64,000 nucleotides of DNA from Pacificimonas sp036351775 (GTDB lineage: Bacteria > Pseudomonadota > Alphaproteobacteria > Sphingomonadales > Sphingomonadaceae), in NCBI GenBank assembly GCA_036351775.1, contig JAZBPX010000066.1:1-64000 (forward strand). The letters are read 5' to 3'. Shown here in pieces: positions 25,438-35,200 of this stretch (the first letter of the stretch is position 1; each line of letters starts with the position of its first letter). A program made the position numbers and the translations under genes. The notes beneath the pieces were generated by a model. That model saw only the letters and a program-made list of their open reading frames with translations, made no database searches and had not been told where the DNA came from.

Positions 25438-26546
25438 GCCGCCCGCCGCCGTTCCGCAAGCGCATGCCAAGCCTCGATAAACCGCTCGATACCCTCGTCG
25501 GTCGTGGTCCAGCCCGTGCTGACCCGGATGGCCTCACGGGCCGCCTCTGCGCCAACGCCCATGGCGCTGAGCACATGCGACGCGCCAACCTTGCCCGAGC
25601 TACAGGCCGCCCCGCTCGACACGCTGAACCCGGCCAGATCGAACTGCATCAGCTGTGACGATGCCGCGATCCCCGGCATCCGTACCATCGTCGTATTCGC
25701 CAGACGCGGCGCCGGTTTTCCGAAAACCTTGCCCCCACCATCGATCAGCGCCGCTTCCATCCGCGCCTGACGCGCCGCCGCATCGCTGAGCCACTTCCGA
25801 TCAGCCGCCGTCACCGCAGCCGCCATCCCGCAAATCGCCGGCAGGTTCTCCGTCCCGCCGCGCAGTCCGCGCTCCTGTCCGCCGCCCTTCTGCACCGCAG
25901 ACAGCCGTTCGGCGCAGCGCACGGCCAGCAGACCTACGCCCGGCGGCCCGCCCAGCTTGTGCCCGCTCACAACGACCATATCCGCGGGCGGAAGCGGCAA
26001 TTTCCCTGCCGACTGCACGCAGTCCGAGAGCGTCAGGCCCCCGGCGTCCCGCACAATGTCGGCAATTCGCCCAACCGGCTGAATGACGCCCGTTTCATTG
26101 TTCGCATGCATCACCGCGACCAGCGCGGACCCGCCATCGCGAAGCGCGCGGCGCAGATGATCCTCATCGATCAGGCCGTCAGCCCCGACCGGCAGCCGCT
26201 CTGCGTCCGGCACGGCTTCCAGCACCGCCGAATGCTCTGCCGCGCTCACCAGCACCCGCATGCCTTCCAGCCCGCGCAGCGCGAGTGCCAGCGCTTCCGT
26301 CCCGCCGCTCGTAAACACGAGCTGCGCGCCAATCAGGCCCAGCGCGGTAGCAATTTCGTCCCGCGCATCCTCCAGCCGCCCCTTGGCCGCCCGTCCCTCC
26401 GCATAGACCGAGGACGGGTTTGCCCAGCGTTCCATCTCACGCGTCACCGCCGCCTGCGCCTCCGCCCGCATCGGCGCGGTCGCGTTCCAGTCGAGATAAA
26501 CACGGCGGTCTGCAGCCGCCTCGGCAGAAGTGTTGAGCATCGACAT
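25434..26546 (-). CDS. Cysteine desulfurase (class V aminotransferase), copy 2
   Basis: 370 aa. VYLDWNATAPMRAEAQAAV marks the same family. The PLP-lysine block is VVSGHKLGGPPGVGLLAVR and the Cys loop is VSSGAACSSGKVGASHVLSAMG. The start at 26546 (MSMLNTS...) is chosen over the in-frame 26567 because of length. It is clearly a paralogue of copy 1 but diverged. It is the first gene of a three-gene, translationally coupled operon (copy 2, copy 1, ferredoxin) and is divergent from the hydrolase gene at 26642. Confidence 0.92.
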   Translation of the reverse strand: MSMLNTSAEAAADRRVYLDWNATAPMRAEAQAAVTREMERWANPSSVYAEGRAAKGRLEDARDEIATALGLIGAQLVFTSGGTEALALALRGLEGMRVLVSAAEHSAVLEAVPDAERLPVGADGLIDEDHLRRALRDGGSALVAVMHANNETGVIQPVGRIADIVRDAGGLTLSDCVQSAGKLPLPPADMVVVSGHKLGGPPGVGLLAVRCAERLSAVQKGGGQERGLRGGTENLPAICGMAAAVTAADRKWLSDAAARQARMEAALIDGGGKVFGKPAPRLANTTMVRMPGIAASSQLMQFDLAGFSVSSGAACSSGKVGASHVLSAMGVGAEAAREAIRVSTGWTTTDEGIERFIEAWHALAERRRAA

Positions 26547-26641
26547 CGCGGCCCTATATAGGCGCACGCCTTACCGAGCGCGACTCCTCCCAGCCTGCGC
26601 CCGGTCCCGCCTGAACGATCAGCCAAGACTGGCCTCCGCTT

Positions 26642-27295
26642 ATGCCTGAAGTCATTATTCCCGGTCCTGAGGGCCGCCTTGAGGGTCGCTATTCACCCGG
26701 CAAGGCGCCCCGTGTTCCTATCGGCATCGTTCTCCACCCGCACCCGCAGTCGGGCGGTACGATGAACGAGGGTATCACGCTCGCCATGTACAACGGGTTC
26801 GTACGGCGCGGCTTTGCCACGCTTCGCTTCAACTTTCGCGGGGTCGGCCGCAGTCAGGGCGAGTTCGACAATGGTATCGGCGAACTCTCCGACGCGGCAA
26901 GTGCGCTCGACTGGGTGCAGCAGTTCAACCCCGAAGCGCCCTTCACCTTCGTGGCAGGCTTCTCTTTCGGCGCGCTGATCGGCATGCAACTCCTGATGCG
27001 GAGGCCAGAAATTCGCGGTTTCATTTCCGTCGCGCCGCCCGCGAACCTTTACGATTTCGGCTTTCTGGCACCCTGCCCGTCGTCGGGTATTATCATTAAC
27101 GGCCTCGGCGATGACATCGTCACACCCGTCGGCGTGCAGAAGCTGGTCGACAAGCTGAAAACCCAGAAGCACATCACGATCGAGCACCAGACGATCGAGG
27201 GCGCGAATCACTTCTTTGAGAAGGAGCGTGACGATCTGATGCGCCGCATCGACGCCTATGTGGACATGCGCCTCGGCAGCGACCTTATCTACTGA
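26642..27295 (+). CDS. Alpha/beta hydrolase
   Basis: 217 aa. VLHPHPQSGGTMNEG and FRGVGRSQGEFDNG are an oxyanion/cap region and GFSFGALIG the nucleophile elbow (GxSxG, Ser ~118). GLGDDIVTP contains a candidate Asp and NHFF a candidate His. Proteins of this type are found near iron-sulfur assembly genes in many Alphaproteobacteria. The actual substrate is unknown. The start at 26642 is conserved (MPEVIIPGPEGRLEGRY). Confidence 0.88.
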   Translation: MPEVIIPGPEGRLEGRYSPGKAPRVPIGIVLHPHPQSGGTMNEGITLAMYNGFVRRGFATLRFNFRGVGRSQGEFDNGIGELSDAASALDWVQQFNPEAPFTFVAGFSFGALIGMQLLMRRPEIRGFISVAPPANLYDFGFLAPCPSSGIIINGLGDDIVTPVGVQKLVDKLKTQKHITIEHQTIEGANHFFEKERDDLMRRIDAYVDMRLGSDLIY

Positions 27296-27298
27296 CTG

Positions 27299-28381
27299 TC
27301 AACTGGCCGGGTGCAGCCGCCCGCCAATCACCGGCTGATCCGGCCCGCTGATCTCCGGATAGCTGGTGGGCAGGCCCTTCAGGTGCCGCACCGCGAACCA
27401 CGCGAAGCCCTCCGCCTCCATCGCGTCCCCGCGCCATCCCGCCGTCTCGACAGGCTCTGCCACAAGGCTGGTCCGCTCGGCGACCTGCCGCATCAGTTCG
27501 GGGTTATGACGCCCGCCGCCCGTCACCAGCAGGCGCCGTGGCTTACGCTCTACCAGGCGCAAACCAAGCCGCACCGTTTCCGCCGTGAACGCGGTTAGCG
27601 TTGCCGCGCCATCCGCTGCGGTCAAACCCCGCACCGCGGCAATCGAGAAATCGTCCCGGTCGAGCGACTTTGGCGGCGGCGCATCGAACCAGTCGAGGTC
27701 CAGCATGCTCGCCAGCACATCCTCGCGAACCCGCCCGGCCGCTGCCAGCGCGCCGCCCTCGTCATAGGAGCGGCCCGTTGTCTCTCGCACCCAGTCGTCG
27801 ATGAGCGCGTTGCCTGGCCCGGTGTCGAAGCCAAGCACAGCGTTACTATCGCCCAGCACCGTGAGATTCCCCACCCCGCCCAGGTTCAGTACGCTCAGCG
27901 GCCGGTCCATGCCCGCCGCCAGCGCCCGGTGATAGGCAGGGAGCAGCGGCGCGCCCTCGCCCCCGGCTTCGACATCCGCCGAGCGGAAATCATCGACAAC
28001 CTTTGTGCGGGTCAGCCGGGCCAGGAGCGCGCCATCGCCGATCTGCCAGGTCCACCCCTCCTGCGGCCGGTGAAGGACCGTGTGTCCATGAAACCCGATG
28101 ACGTCCGCGCCGGACCCTAGCGCGCCCACCGCCTCGGCGTGTAGCATCGTCAGGCGCCGGGCCGCCGCCGCAATCGTCTCGTCAGGTCCAGGCTTTCCCA
28201 GCTCTGCTGCCCGCGCAGCCGCTGCTCGGATCAGCGTCCGATCCTCTTCGCTATAGCTGACGCTATGGAACCCAAGAGGACGCACCAGCTCCTCGCCGTC
28301 CGTCTCGATCAGCGCGGCATCGATGCCGTCCATGCTCGTTCCAGACATCAGGCCGATGGCGCGATAGACGCGGCTACTCAT
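27299..28381 (-). CDS. anmK: Anhydro-N-acetylmuramic acid kinase
   Basis: 360 aa. The N-terminal IGLMSGTSMDGIDAALIETDG is the AnmK phosphate-binding signature, followed by GFHGHTVLHRP, NLGGVGNLTVLG and GFDTGPGNALIDDW. It cleaves and phosphorylates 1,6-anhydro-MurNAc in peptidoglycan recycling, giving MurNAc-6-P. The gene is convergent with the hydrolase (4-nt gap) and divergent from tyrS. Confidence 0.95.
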   Translation of the reverse strand: MSSRVYRAIGLMSGTSMDGIDAALIETDGEELVRPLGFHSVSYSEEDRTLIRAAAARAAELGKPGPDETIAAAARRLTMLHAEAVGALGSGADVIGFHGHTVLHRPQEGWTWQIGDGALLARLTRTKVVDDFRSADVEAGGEGAPLLPAYHRALAAGMDRPLSVLNLGGVGNLTVLGDSNAVLGFDTGPGNALIDDWVRETTGRSYDEGGALAAAGRVREDVLASMLDLDWFDAPPPKSLDRDDFSIAAVRGLTAADGAATLTAFTAETVRLGLRLVERKPRRLLVTGGGRHNPELMRQVAERTSLVAEPVETAGWRGDAMEAEGFAWFAVRHLKGLPTSYPEISGPDQPVIGGRLHPAS

Positions 28382-28413
28382 GCGGAAACCCTCATGCTAA
28401 GCGCCGCCGCGCC

Positions 28414-29634
28414 ATGACAGAGTACAAGTCCGATCTCCTCCGCACGCTCGACGAACGCGGCTATATCCACCAGCTGACCGATGCCGAGGGGCTCGACCAG
28501 CGCTTCTCAGAAAACACTGTTTCCGGATATATTGGCTTTGATGCAACCGGACCCTCGCTGCACGTCGGCAGCCTGGTTCAGATCATGATGCTGCGGCGGC
28601 TACAGCAGCATGGTCACAAGCCGATCGTGCTGATGGGCGGGGGCACCACGCGGATCGGCGATCCCAGCGGCAAGGACGAGACGCGGCGCCTCCTTGACGA
28701 CGACGGCATCGCGGCGAACATCGCCAGCATCCAGACCGCGTTCGAGAAGTTCCTGACCTTCGGCGATGGCCCGACCGATGCGGTGATGGTGAACAATGCC
28801 GACTGGCTGGACGGGCTGGGGTATATCGAGTTCTTAAGGGAGGTCGGTCAGCACTATACAATCAACCGTATGCTGACGTTTGACAGTGTGAAGCTGCGCC
28901 TGGAACGGGAGCAGCCGCTGACGTTTCTTGAGTTTAACTACATGATTTTGCAGGGATATGACTTCCTCGAGCTTTACCGCCAACGGGACTGCGAGCTGCA
29001 GATCGGCGGGCGCGAGCAATGGGGCAATATCGTCGGCGGCATGGAACTGGTGCGGCGCATTGCGGGCGGGCAGGCTTACGGCCTGACGACACCGCTCATC
29101 ACGACCGCCGACGGCAAGAAGATGGGCAAGACCGAGGCTGGTGCCGTCTGGCTAAACGAAGACCAGCTTCCGGCCTATGATTACTGGCAATTCTGGCGCA
29201 ACGCGCAGGATGCCGATGTCGGCCGCTTCCTCCGCCTCTTCACCGACCTCCCCTTGTGCGAGATCGAGCGTCTGGAGGGGCTCGAAGGCTCCGAGATCAA
29301 TGCCGCCAAGGAAGTGCTCGCCAACGAGGCCACCGCCATGTGCCGCGGCGACACCGCCGCGCAGGCCGCCGCGGAAACGGCGAAGAAGACGTTTGCCGAA
29401 GGTCAGCTAGGCGGCGACCTCCCCGTGTTCACCGCCGGCGCCCCCGTGACAGTTCTCGATGCGCTCATCGGCATCGGCTTCGCCGCGTCGAAGGGCGAAG
29501 CCCGCCGCCTGATCAAGCAGGGCGGCGCGCGGGTCGAGGGCGAAGCCGTTGTCGACGAAAGCGTGATGCTAAGCGCGCCGGAACAGCGGGTCTCCGCAGG
29601 CAAGAAACGCCACGGCGTGGTACGAATCGGCTAA
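28414..29634 (+). CDS. tyrS: Tyrosyl-tRNA synthetase
   Basis: 406 aa. It has the class I HIGH-like motif (FDATGPSLHVGSLVQIM), YMILQGYDFLELYR for tyrosine binding, and the KMSKS-like KKMGKTEAG. The C-terminal S4 domain (AASKGEARRLIKQGGARVEGEAV) binds tRNA. The start at 28414 matches family length; divergence from anmK leaves only 32 bp between the two starts. Confidence 0.96.
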   Translation: MTEYKSDLLRTLDERGYIHQLTDAEGLDQRFSENTVSGYIGFDATGPSLHVGSLVQIMMLRRLQQHGHKPIVLMGGGTTRIGDPSGKDETRRLLDDDGIAANIASIQTAFEKFLTFGDGPTDAVMVNNADWLDGLGYIEFLREVGQHYTINRMLTFDSVKLRLEREQPLTFLEFNYMILQGYDFLELYRQRDCELQIGGREQWGNIVGGMELVRRIAGGQAYGLTTPLITTADGKKMGKTEAGAVWLNEDQLPAYDYWQFWRNAQDADVGRFLRLFTDLPLCEIERLEGLEGSEINAAKEVLANEATAMCRGDTAAQAAAETAKKTFAEGQLGGDLPVFTAGAPVTVLDALIGIGFAASKGEARRLIKQGGARVEGEAVVDESVMLSAPEQRVSAGKKRHGVVRIG

Positions 29635-29686
29635 GGAAGAAACCGAACTTCGCTAACGCGGCACACAACCGCTCTCCCCAATCCCG

Positions 29687-29818
29687 TCATCCTGAACTTG
29701 TTTCAGGATCTAGTGGCAAACGCAGCCTACGCATGAGACCACATCAAGGTCGGCGTCGCGGCTCTAGCAGCGTCGGGCGGTTCTCGCAATGAGGTCCTGA
29801 AACGAGTTCAGGATGACG
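29687..29818. repeat. Palindromic repeat type B
   Basis: The left arm GTCATCCTGAACTTGTTTCA and right arm GAAACGAGTTCAGGATGACG are inverted copies ~85 bp apart. It fills the 202-bp gap between convergent tyrS and recG, where a hairpin could stop transcription from both sides. Confidence 0.85.
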
Positions 29819-29836
29819 GCTTAGGGCAAGTCCGTC

Positions 29837-31921
29837 CTACCCCGATTTCAGCGTCTGGATCGCCGCATCCCGCTCGAACAAATAAAGCAGCGTCCGCATG
29901 GCTTCTGCGCGCGGCGAACCCTCGAACCCGCCCTCCTGCTCCAGGAACATGCGCGCATCGTCCATTGCTGTCGGTGCCAGGGCCAGAATATCCTCCGCAC
30001 GGGCGGCGCGGTACGCGGCCTGCCCCGACTGACGCGTGCCGAGAAGCTCGCCGCCGCCGCGCAGTTCCAGATCCTTTTCAGCGATTTCGAAGCCGTCGTT
30101 CGTAGCCCGCATCAACTTCAGGCGCTCGCGCGCGGTCTCACTCAATTCACCGCCGCGTAGCAGCAGGCAGGTCGACGCGCCGCCGCCGCGGCCGACCCGC
30201 CCGCGAAGCTGGTGAAGCTGCGCCAGACCGAACCGCTCGGCCTGCTCGATTACCATCAGCGTCGCCTCTGGTACATTGACGCCAACCTCGATCACCGTCG
30301 TCGCGACCAGCAGCTGAATATCACCGGCAGCGAACCGCGCCATGACAAGGTCCTTCTCCGGTCCCGGCATTTGGCCATGAACCAGCCCGACGCGCGCCGT
30401 CCCGAACCGCTTTCTCAAAAGAGCAGCGCGCGTTTCCGCCGCCGCGCTTTCGTCCGCCACCGACCCGTCGTTACTTTCGCTGACAAGCGGACAGACCCAG
30501 TAAGCGCGCCCGCCGCCATCCAGCAGCCGCCCGACCCCGTCCGCGACTTCATCGAGCCGCGCCATGCTGATGACCCGCGTCTCGACCGGCTCCCGCCCCG
30601 GCGGCATCTGGTCGAGGCGCGATTCGTCCATCTCCCCGAACTGCGTCAGCGTCAGCGTCCGCGGAATCGGCGTGGCTGTCATCACGAGAAGATGCGGGGG
30701 TGCCTTCGCCTTCGCGGTCAGCGCCATCCGCTGGTTGACACCGAAGCGGTGCTGTTCGTCCACGATCACCAGCGCCAGATCACGGTACGTCACCGCGTCC
30801 TGGAAGATCGCATGCGTACCGACGAGAATGTCGATCTGACCGGCGGCCAGCTCGGCGAGGATCGCATCCCGCGTCCGCCCCTTCTCCCGCCCGGTCAGGA
30901 TCGCGACCCGCACATCCATACCGGTCAGCATCTCGCGCAGGCTCTCCAGATGCTGCCGCGCGAGGATTTCCGTCGGTGCCAGCATCGCCGCCTGCGTGCC
31001 CGCCTCCACGGCCCGCAGCATCGCTGCCAGCGCAACCGCGGTCTTTCCCGACCCCACATCGCCCTGAAGCAGGCGCAGCATCGGCGTCTCGGTAGCCATG
31101 TCGCCGAGGATTTCGCCGATCGAGCGGTCCTGTGCGCCCGTCAGGCGGTAGGGCAGCCCCTCCCGAAACCGCCCCAGCAACCGATCATCGCCCCGAAGCG
31201 CCCGCCCCTTCCGCCGCCGCGCACTCCGCCGGATCAGCAGCAGCGCCGCCTGGTTCGCCAACAGCTCGTCATAGGACAGCCGCGCCCGCTCCCCGGCCTC
31301 ATCATCCAGCACATGAACGCGCCGCAGCGTCTCCGCCCAGCCCCGCCAGTCCTCACGCGCTACAAGCCGCCCATCCGCCCACTCCGCCGCGTCCGGCAAG
31401 CGCTCAAGTGCCGCCTCAACAAGCCCCCGCATCCGCTTGTTCGTAATACCTTCCGTCAGGGGGTAGATCGGCTCCAGGCGCGGAATGTTGCCCGCCTGTT
31501 CGGTCGGCAGAAAATGGTCCGGATGCACGATCTGCGCCTGGTCGCCATAGCGTTCCAGCTTACCCGACACGATCCGCGTCGATCCCACCGGCATCTGCTT
31601 CAGTGCATAGCCGCCCCGGTCGTGAAAATAGACCAGCGCGACCTCGCCGCCCTCCCCGTCCCGGCAGATAATCCGCGATGGACGCCGCCCCTGTCCCTGA
31701 TCGTGCCGGATCGCCTCCAGCGCCAGAACGACCGTCTCATCCTCCTGCGCTTCAGAAATGCCCGGGATCTCGCGCCGCGCGATGGCGTAAACCGGCAGGT
31801 GGTAAACGAGGTCGATGACCCTCTCGATTTTCAGCCGCCCAAGCTGTTTGGCCAGCCGGGGTCCGACGCCGTCCATCACGGTGACTGCGGCAAAGAGGGG
31901 GTTGAGGGACTCGGGTCGCAT
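29837..31921 (-). CDS. recG: ATP-dependent DNA helicase RecG
   Basis: 694 aa. An N-terminal wedge/OB domain is followed by superfamily 2 motifs: GDVGSGKTAVALAAMLRAV (Walker A), VIVDEQHRFGV (DEQH box), TATPIPRTLTLTQFG (motif III), and QLRGRVGRGG (motif VI). RecG remodels stalled forks. The start at 31921 (MRPESLNPLF...) is the conserved N-terminus; the extra upstream ORF is antisense to sdhE. The start codon shares two bases with the sdhE start on the other strand. Confidence 0.96.
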   Translation of the reverse strand: MRPESLNPLFAAVTVMDGVGPRLAKQLGRLKIERVIDLVYHLPVYAIARREIPGISEAQEDETVVLALEAIRHDQGQGRRPSRIICRDGEGGEVALVYFHDRGGYALKQMPVGSTRIVSGKLERYGDQAQIVHPDHFLPTEQAGNIPRLEPIYPLTEGITNKRMRGLVEAALERLPDAAEWADGRLVAREDWRGWAETLRRVHVLDDEAGERARLSYDELLANQAALLLIRRSARRRKGRALRGDDRLLGRFREGLPYRLTGAQDRSIGEILGDMATETPMLRLLQGDVGSGKTAVALAAMLRAVEAGTQAAMLAPTEILARQHLESLREMLTGMDVRVAILTGREKGRTRDAILAELAAGQIDILVGTHAIFQDAVTYRDLALVIVDEQHRFGVNQRMALTAKAKAPPHLLVMTATPIPRTLTLTQFGEMDESRLDQMPPGREPVETRVISMARLDEVADGVGRLLDGGGRAYWVCPLVSESNDGSVADESAAAETRAALLRKRFGTARVGLVHGQMPGPEKDLVMARFAAGDIQLLVATTVIEVGVNVPEATLMVIEQAERFGLAQLHQLRGRVGRGGGASTCLLLRGGELSETARERLKLMRATNDGFEIAEKDLELRGGGELLGTRQSGQAAYRAARAEDILALAPTAMDDARMFLEQEGGFEGSPRAEAMRTLLYLFERDAAIQTLKSG

Positions 31922-32234
31922 GAATAGCTCGGCGACCGTGGATAGCAGCAGTCTGACCCCCGCCGATAGAGCCGACCTGAACTCGCGCCAGCGCCGCCTG
32001 AGGTACCGGGCCTGGCACCGCGGTACAAAAGAGGCCGATATCCTGATCGGCAACTTCTGCGACCGCTATGTCCGGGACTGGGGTGAAGACGAGATTGCGT
32101 GGTACGAGTCGCTGCTCATGGAAACCGACGTCGATATCATGGCGTGGGCCATCGGAACCGCGCCAGTGCCCGAGCGCTTCCAAGGGGACCTGATGGCGGC
32201 CATGCAGTCGCTCGACTATTTCGACCCCAGCTGA
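31920..32234 (+). CDS. sdhE: Succinate dehydrogenase assembly factor SdhE
   Basis: 104 aa. The core RYRAWHRGTKEADILIGNF contains the RGxxE motif needed to flavinylate SdhA. The family is usually ~90 aa, so the N-terminal ~18 residues (MNSSATVDSSSLTPADRA) may be an extension; a GTG at 31938 is an alternative start. The ATG at 31920 overlaps the recG ATG on the opposite strand. mfd starts 19 nt after the stop, so the two are probably co-transcribed. Confidence 0.88.
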   Translation: MNSSATVDSSSLTPADRADLNSRQRRLRYRAWHRGTKEADILIGNFCDRYVRDWGEDEIAWYESLLMETDVDIMAWAIGTAPVPERFQGDLMAAMQSLDYFDPS

Positions 32235-32253
32235 CGAACGGCACAGAGTTTTG

Positions 32254-35200
32254 ATGGATTTCGAACGCATTGCGGGCGCGGACGCGCCGCTGACCCTCGG
32301 CGGCTGTCCCGCCGGCTACCATCCGCTGATGCTGGCGAGGCTAACATTGCTTCAGGCGGAAAAGGATGCGCGAACCGTCTATATCGCCTCGGACGACCTC
32401 GCAGCAGCCACTATCGCGGAAACCGTCGGCTTCTTCGATCCAGAGATCGAGATCATCGGCGTCCCTGCCTGGGATTCGCTGCCCTACGACCGCGCCTCGC
32501 CCTCGCTGAAGATCGCAGCTGACCGGGCCGCGGGCCTCGCGCGGCTGGCGCAGCCCGTCACCGCCAAACAGCTCGTCGTCACCACGATCAACGCCGTCCT
32601 CCAGCGCACCCTCACCGCCGAGCGGCTGTCCTCGCTCACTGCCCGTCTGGGGGCGGGAGAGACCGTCGACCCGGAGGCGCTGGTCTCCTCGCTGATCGCG
32701 AACGGCTTCGTACGCACGGACACCGTCCTTGAAAGCGGCGAATTCGCGGTGCGCGGCGGCATTGTCGACATCTTCCCAGGCGGGCGCGAGGAAGCGCTGC
32801 GACTCGATTTTTTCGGCGACGAGATCGAATCGATGCGGAACTTCGACCCCGCTACCCAGCGCACGACCAGCAACGCCAAACCCTTCCTCTTGCGCCCGGT
32901 CAGCGAAATTCTCCTCACCCCCGACGCCGTCGCGAACTTTCGCCGCGCCTATGTCGACCAGTTCGGCAGCGCCGGAACTACCGATCCGCTCTATCAGGCG
33001 GTGTCCGACGGGCGGCGTATGGCGGGCATGGAGAACTGGCTCCCGCTGTTCGAGGACCGGCTCGGCACCGTTCTGGACCTTTTGGGAGACGGGACGTGTA
33101 TCGTTTCGGCCGAGGGCGTCCCCGCAGCGGCGGCCCAGCGCTTCGAGGCGATTGAAGACTATTACGAAAACCGCATCCGCGCGCAGCAGGCGGAGGCGGG
33201 CTCCTTCCGGCCGCTCGCAACCAACGCGCTCTACCTGTCACCGGACGAGTGGGCGGATGAACGCGCAGGCCGCGCGGTGCATCTTGCCACCGCTTTCTCC
33301 CAGCCGGCTGCAGACCGCGTCGTCGAAATGAACGTCGGCACCGCGCGCGACTTCGCGCCGGAGCGGAAGGCGGCGGGCGGCCTTTACGCCGCCTTCGCCG
33401 CACATGCCGAAAGCCTCCGCAAGGAGGGGCGCACCGTTCTCCTCGCCGCATTCACCGAGGGCGCGCGGGACCGGCTGGGCACGCAGCTGTCCGAGCATGA
33501 CTTCGACCGCTGGACCGAAATCGGCGGCTTTTCGGAGGCACAGGGCCTGACCGACCGCATCGGCCTCGCCGTCCTTCCGCTCGAACACGGCTTTACGACG
33601 GACACGCTGGCGGTCGTCTCCGAACAGGACCTCCTCGGCGATCGGCTGGTGCGGCGGGCGCGGAAGAAGCGCAAGACCCAGGCGTTCATGGACCAGCTGT
33701 CGATGATGGTGCCAGGCGACCTTGTGGTGCATCAGGATCACGGCATAGGCCGCTATGAGGGGCTGACGGCGATCGAGGTTTCGGGCCACCCGCATGACTG
33801 CGTGCACCTGACCTATGCCGGCGATGACAAGCTCTACGTGCCGGTCGAGAATATGGACGTGCTCAGCCGCTACGGTGCGGGCGCGGACACGGTCGTTCTC
33901 GACAGGATGGGCGGCGCGAACTGGCAGGCCCGCAAGGCCAAGGCGAAGGAGCGCATTCGCGAGATCGCTGGCGAGCTGATCCGCACCGCCGCCCTCCGGG
34001 CCCAGCGCGACGGCAAGGTGATGCAGGCCGAGGCCGCCCAGCTCGGCGATTTCGTCGACCGCTTCCCCTATGAGGAAACCGACGACCAGTTGAAGGCGGT
34101 GGAGGACACGCTCGCTGACCTCGGCAGCGGCAAGCCAGTAGACCGGCTCGTCGTAGGCGATGTGGGCTTCGGCAAGACCGAGGTCGCGCTGCGCGCCGCC
34201 TTTGTTGCCGCAATGGAAGGTGAGCAGGTTGCCGTGATCTGCCCGACCACCCTCCTTGCGCGCCAGCACTACAGGAATTTCAGCGAGCGGTTCGATGGGT
34301 TCCCGGTGAAGATCGGACATCTCTCCCGGCTCGTCGGCCCGAAGGAGCAGAAGCGCGTCCGTGATGGCCTGAAAGACGGGCAGGTCGATATCGTCATCGG
34401 CACTCACGCCCTGCTATCGAAATCCATCGACTTCAAGCGGCTCGGCCTCGTCATCGTCGATGAGGAGCAGCGTTTCGGCGTCGCGCACAAGGAACGGCTG
34501 AAGCAGCTGAAAACCGACGTGCACATGGTCACGCTGACCGCCACACCCATCCCGCGCACTCTGCAGATGGCCATGAGCGGAATGCGCGACATGTCGCTGA
34601 TCGCGACCCCGCCCGTCGACCGCCTCGCCGTTCGCACCTACGTGATGCCTTGGGATCCGGTGGTCATGCGAGAGGCGCTGCTGCGCGAGCATTACCGCGG
34701 CGGCCAGTCCTTCCTCGTCACCCCGCGCGTCGCCGATATTCCGGAGCTGGAGGAGTTTTTCCGCGAATGGGTGCCGGAGGTGAAGTACATCGTCGCCCAC
34801 GGCCAGATGAGCGCCACGCAGGTCGAGGAGCGGATGAGCGCTTTCTACGACCATGAATATGACGTGCTCGTCTCCACCAGCATCGTCGAAAGCGGCATCG
34901 ACATTCCCAGCGCGAACACCATGATTATTCACCGTGCCGATATGTTCGGCATGGCCCAGCTTTACCAGCTGCGTGGCCGTGTCGGCCGCGCAAAGACGCG
35001 CGCCTATGCCTATATGACGACGCCTGAAGACAAGGTGTTGGCCCCGACAGCTCAGAAACGACTCCAGGTTCTGTCGAGCCTCGACTCGCTCGGCGCGGGC
35101 TTCCAGCTTGCCGCGCAGGACCTTGACATTCGCGGCGCCGGCAATCTTCTCGGCGACGAACAGTCCGGGCACATCAAGGAGGTCGGGTTCGAACTCTACC

